Of a stretch of DNA of 64,000 nucleotides, positions 61,058-64,000 are shown one piece after another; the stretch's first letter is position 1, and every line of letters begins with the position of its first letter. The stretch comes from Alphaproteobacteria bacterium. GTDB lineage: Bacteria > Pseudomonadota > Alphaproteobacteria > Acetobacterales > Acetobacteraceae. The notes beneath the pieces are model-generated. The model was not told the origin of the DNA. It searched no databases and saw only the letters and a list, made by a program, of their open reading frames with translations. The translations under genes were made by a program, and so were the position numbers. Location: assembly GCA_016869715.1 (NCBI GenBank), contig VGDM01000010.1, forward strand, positions 40,177-104,176. Reading direction: 5' to 3'.

Positions 61058-61812
61058 AGGCTGAATTTTTCGCCAAGATAGACGCGGCGCACATCCTCAT
61101 TTGCCACGATTTCCTGCGGATTGCCTTCCATCAACACACTGCCATCATGCAGGATATAGGCGCGGTCAATGATTTCCAGCGTTTCGCGCACATTATGGTC
61201 CGTGATCAGCACGCCTATGCCGCGATCCTTCAAGTGCTTGACCAGATCGCGAATCTCGCCAACAGCGATGGGGTCAATGCCGGCAAGCGGTTCATCCAAC
61301 AGGATATAGGAAGGATGTGTGGCGAGCGCACGCGCGATTTCGCAGCGCCGACGTTCACCACCGGAGAGCGCCAGCGCCGGCGCGCGGCGCAAATGCGCAA
61401 TGCCAAATTCCGCCAGCAATTCATCCAGCATTGCGGCGCGCCGATCGGCTTCCGGTTCCACGGCTTCCAAAGCGGCGCGAATATTCTGTTCCACCGTCAG
61501 GCCGCGAAAGATGCTGGCTTCCTGCGGCAGATAGCCAAGTCCAAGTCGCGCACGGCGATACATGGGCAGCATGGTGACATCGTGCCCATCCATCATCACG
61601 CGCCCTTCATCGGGCTGCACCAGGCCGGTGATCATGTAAAACGTTGTTGTCTTGCCGGCACCATTCGGGCCGAGCAGCCCGACCGCTTCGCCACGCTGCA
61701 ATGACAGCGACACATTGCGCACCACAGGCCGCTTCTTGTAGCGCTTGCCAAGCCCAGTAGCGTAAAGCCCGCCGAGACCCGGAACCACTTTCATCTGCGA
61801 TGCATCATTCAT
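61054..61812 (-). CDS. lptB: LPS export ABC ATPase LptB
   Basis: A 252-aa ABC ATPase driving LPS transport from the inner membrane. Walker A is [16 protein letters not shown], then Q-loop [17 protein letters not shown], signature [15 protein letters not shown], Walker [13 protein letters not shown] and switch ITDHNV. It is coupled to lptA by ATGA. The LptFG permease genes are not in the window. Confidence 0.94.
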   Translation of the reverse strand: MNDASQMKVVPGLGGLYATGLGKRYKKRPVVRNVSLSLQRGEAVGLLGPNGAGKTTTFYMITGLVQPDEGRVMMDGHDVTMLPMYRRARLGLGYLPQEASIFRGLTVEQNIRAALEAVEPEADRRAAMLDELLAEFGIAHLRRAPALALSGGERRRCEIARALATHPSYILLDEPLAGIDPIAVGEIRDLVKHLKDRGIGVLITDHNVRETLEIIDRAYILHDGSVLMEGNPQEIVANEDVRRVYLGEKFSL

Positions 61813-62717
61813 CGTGCAAGAGCCCCGGGGCCTGGAAGATTCTGATTCTGGCTAGGCACGATGACGCCGCGTACCGGCTCGTTCGGGCATGCAATAAGCC
61901 GCGAAATGCCCGTATCCATATTCACAATCACCTCACACCCGGTCAGGACATTGTCACCACGCACAATCCGCACATTGCCGAGCAGGCGCGCCAACCCATT
62001 GGGTGGCGTATAGACACCACCATCCCCGCGAATGACTTCCTCGGCAGTGCGGATTTCAACCCGGCCATAGGCTTCGACCTTTTCCAGATTGCTGCCTTGC
62101 CCAGGCGCGCCTGCGCCCGCACCACGCGTAGGTTGTGGGCGCGGTGCCGCGACGGGTTCCGTGGGCGCTTCGCGAAAATACGCCACCAGCACATCGGCGC
62201 GCACGCGCTTGCCATCCTTCGTCACCACCACTGCATCACCGCGTGCCACCGCCATCGGCTTTTGCGGCCAATATTCCACGCTATCCCGCGCGGTCAGCAC
62301 ATTATCGGGCGAGGTCAGGCGCAGTTTGCGCCCGCGCAGCACGATCACCGCCTCATCCAAATCATAAACCGCGTGATCAGCTTCACCACGATCCGTTGCT
62401 GTGGTGATCACGACATTGCCTTCGGCTTCCAGGCGCCAAATCTCGCTCGCGCCACCGGGGCCTTCACTCGGCGGTCGCGCTTCAGGCGGCGCGCCGCCAC
62501 GCGGGCGATAGCGCGCCAGCAGCAGATTAGCATCAATCGTGACACCGCCGCGCACTGCCCGCGCTGCACCGCGCGCGATCACCAATTGGTCATTCTGGTG
62601 CCATTCAATGCGATCCCGCGCCGTGACGTCGATGGGGCCGCCCTGGCTAAGCTCCGCCATTTGCGCCGAGGCAACGCCAGCAACAATACAAAACGCCAAG
62701 GCGATGCAGCGGATCAT
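61809..62717 (-). CDS. lptA: LPS transport periplasmic protein LptA
   Basis: A 302-aa OstA-type beta-jellyroll protein with a signal peptide ([18 protein letters not shown]). It has repeats of the form [55 protein letters not shown] and [20 protein letters not shown]. It is longer than E. coli LptA (about 185 aa) through a Pro/Ala linker near 205-225. It bridges LptC to the outer-membrane LptD. ATGA overlaps join it to both neighbours. Confidence 0.88.
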   Translation of the reverse strand: MIRCIALAFCIVAGVASAQMAELSQGGPIDVTARDRIEWHQNDQLVIARGAARAVRGGVTIDANLLLARYRPRGGAPPEARPPSEGPGGASEIWRLEAEGNVVITTATDRGEADHAVYDLDEAVIVLRGRKLRLTSPDNVLTARDSVEYWPQKPMAVARGDAVVVTKDGKRVRADVLVAYFREAPTEPVAAPRPQPTRGAGAGAPGQGSNLEKVEAYGRVEIRTAEEVIRGDGGVYTPPNGLARLLGNVRIVRGDNVLTGCEVIVNMDTGISRLIACPNEPVRGVIVPSQNQNLPGPGALAR

Positions 62718-63394
62718 TGCCGGCCTTCCAACAAGGCGCGGGATTGGCCGGTAAAGACCACCACCGCGCCCTTGTCATAAAGGCGGAAACCTTCACTCAC
62801 CAGCGTGCCGAAAGGGCCTTGCGCGGCAACGGGCTTGTCGCCGGAAGCGGCCCCTTCCTTCAATTCAATCGCAGCTTCTTCGGTCACCAGCAGATTGCCG
62901 CCATCATGCCAGAGCGTGACCTTACCGCGTAGATCAAGATGCTTGCGCGCCTTGTTGAGCCGGCCTTCGCGGGCTTCTAGCAGCACCCAGCCATCGGTCA
63001 TCAGCAAATCAGCGCGCGGTGCTTCAAGATCAACAATGTCCTGATTCTGCCCCTGAATAGCGACCGACGCCGTGACGGTGTAGGGCCGGTTCAATTCATC
63101 CATGCCCTGATATCGGGGTGCGACGATCCGCACTGCATCAGGCGCGGTTTGCGCGACACGACGGAAGGAGACGCGCGCGCGTTCTTCTGCCCCTCCCAAT
63201 TCCGGCCAGATCGCGATGATCAGCAGCAGCGTCAGGCCCGCCCCTGGTACCAGCCATTTCAGCGCGCTGACCACCAGCCGCCGCCGCTCCATTTGCCCTG
63301 CCGAGGGTGACCAGCGTTCGCGCGACGGTGGCGTGATGCGCCGCGGCGCGCGTGGTGCTGCCATCACGCGGGCATCAGGCGCGCGGTTCTTCAC
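62714..63394 (-). CDS. lptC: LPS export protein LptC
   Basis: A 226-aa single-span protein: a long basic cytoplasmic N-terminus (about 1-42), TM helix LKWLVPGAGLTLLLIIAIW (about 46-64), and a periplasmic OstA-like domain. YQGMDELNRPYTVTASVAIQ, LLMTDGWVLLEAREG and FRLYDKGAVVVFTG are typical of alphaproteobacterial LptC. It receives LPS from LptBFG and passes it to LptA. It overlaps kdsD and lptA by ATGA. Confidence 0.9.
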   Translation of the reverse strand: MKNRAPDARVMAAPRAPRRITPPSRERWSPSAGQMERRRLVVSALKWLVPGAGLTLLLIIAIWPELGGAEERARVSFRRVAQTAPDAVRIVAPRYQGMDELNRPYTVTASVAIQGQNQDIVDLEAPRADLLMTDGWVLLEAREGRLNKARKHLDLRGKVTLWHDGGNLLVTEEAAIELKEGAASGDKPVAAQGPFGTLVSEGFRLYDKGAVVVFTGQSRALLEGRQ

Positions 63395-64000
63395 GCCACA
63401 CCCGCGCGCAACAAATCATGGAAATGCAAAATGCCGATTGGCCGGCGCGCTTCATCCACCACAAACAGCGCCGTGATGGCGTGCCTGTTTATGACCCCGA
63501 GCGCTTCCGACGCCAGCATATCACTGCTGATGGCCCTTGGATCGCGCGTCATTACCTCACCTGCCGGGCGCGCGAGCAAGGCGGCCCCGCCCCGGGCTTC
63601 CAGCGCCCGGCGCAAATCGCCATCCGTGATCACGCCGGCCAGCGCGCCATCGGCGCTGACCGCGCCAAGGCAACCAAAGCGGCGCGCGGTCATGGCCAAA
63701 ATCGCGGCCTCCATCGGCATATCGGGTGGCGCCAAGGGCAATTCCGTCGCGCCATGCATCAGATCCCGCACGCGGGACAGCCGCGCGCCCAGCTTTCCCC
63801 CCGGATGGAACGCCCGGAAATTGGACGCGGTAAAACCCCGCCGTGTCAGCAAGGCTACTGCCAAGGCATCCCCCAAAGCCATTTGCATGGTGGTAGAAGT
63901 TGTGGGGGCGAGCCCCATCGGGTAGGCCCCAGCCGCTGCCGGCAAGACCAGCGCCACATCAGCAGCGCGCGCGAGCGCGTTTCCCGCGCGGCCCACAATG
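63391..64000 (-). CDS. kdsD: Arabinose-5-phosphate isomerase KdsD, C-terminal part (runs off right edge)
   Basis: The C-terminal 203 residues of a KpsF/GutQ-type isomerase, first step of KDO synthesis (ribulose-5-P to arabinose-5-P). The end of the SIS domain is visible (PAAAGAYPMGLAPTTSTTMQMALGDALA in parts, FHPGGKLGARL). Two CBS domains follow (AILAMTARRFGCLGAVSADG; VINRHAITALFVVDEARRPIGILHFHDLL). The 5' end lies beyond position 64000. It leads the kdsD-lptC-lptA-lptB operon. Confidence 0.9.
   Translation of the reverse strand, partial: IVGRAGNALARAADVALVLPAAAGAYPMGLAPTTSTTMQMALGDALAVALLTRRGFTASNFRAFHPGGKLGARLSRVRDLMHGATELPLAPPDMPMEAAILAMTARRFGCLGAVSADGALAGVITDGDLRRALEARGGAALLARPAGEVMTRDPRAISSDMLASEALGVINRHAITALFVVDEARRPIGILHFHDLLRAGVA

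Overview
The window is GC-rich, densely coded bacterial chromosome. Gene content and order point to an alphaproteobacterium, probably of the Rhodospirillales/Acetobacteraceae type: Bug-type solute receptor, phaB, PPDK with its regulator, rpoN next to the lpt genes, lpxC without ftsZ, and a hemE/DUF299 gene pair. This placement is inferred from gene content only. No tRNA, rRNA, insertion sequence, prophage or CRISPR array was seen.

The most informative part lies at about 45.4-56 kb. The divergent pair hemE / PPDK-regulator (the RP001 family) encloses a 296-bp gap with about 52% GC by hand count and DnaA boxes, one of them a perfect TTATCCACA. In Caulobacter and Rickettsia the chromosomal origin lies between exactly these two genes, so 46501-46796 is called oriC. 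A few kilobases to the right is mnmE-mnmG-rsmG-parA-parB, with two near-perfect parS sites. One precedes mnmE and the other straddles the mnmG stop and rsmG start. The window therefore spans a chromosome origin plus its ParABS centromere.

Left arm, 0-13 kb: a partial aminotransferase, a small lipoprotein, a potFGHI-type polyamine ABC operon, a DUF3576 lipoprotein, a decayed MaoC/phosphate acetyltransferase gene with two in-frame stops, and a tight six-gene operon (acpXL-fabZ-fabF2-fabF1-adh-lpxXL). That operon matches the rhizobial cluster that makes and attaches a very-long-chain fatty acid to lipid A. One of its two ketosynthases has no cysteine at all. A PCu(A)C copper chaperone and a DUF2946 protein precede it. 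From 13 to 27 kb: a CmoB-like methyltransferase, an antitoxin-like remnant, thpR, a SGNH esterase divergent from an ABC exporter pair, a deaminase, BI-1, CMD and YCII proteins, phaB behind an FNR-type box, a MarR-OmpR-kinase operon and a Bug receptor.

27-46 kb: lpxC, bamD, recN, ligA, pepP, a DUF1127 protein, a zinc-ribbon protein, ppdK, glyS and glyQ with a vapBC toxin-antitoxin pair inserted between the glycyl-tRNA synthetase genes, then aroE-coaE-dnaQ and hemE. PPDK and its kinase/phosphorylase regulator are both in view, so the switch controlling pyruvate/PEP interconversion is encoded close to the origin.

Right end, 56-64 kb: an Lrp regulator, a two-subunit altronate/galactarate dehydratase-type enzyme, a LysE exporter pseudogene with three lesions, a ribosome hibernation factor whose dimerisation domain is out of frame, rpoN, and the kdsD-lptC-lptA-lptB operon for KDO synthesis and LPS transport. 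Envelope and LPS functions recur through the window (acpXL operon, lpxC, bamD, lptABC, kdsD).
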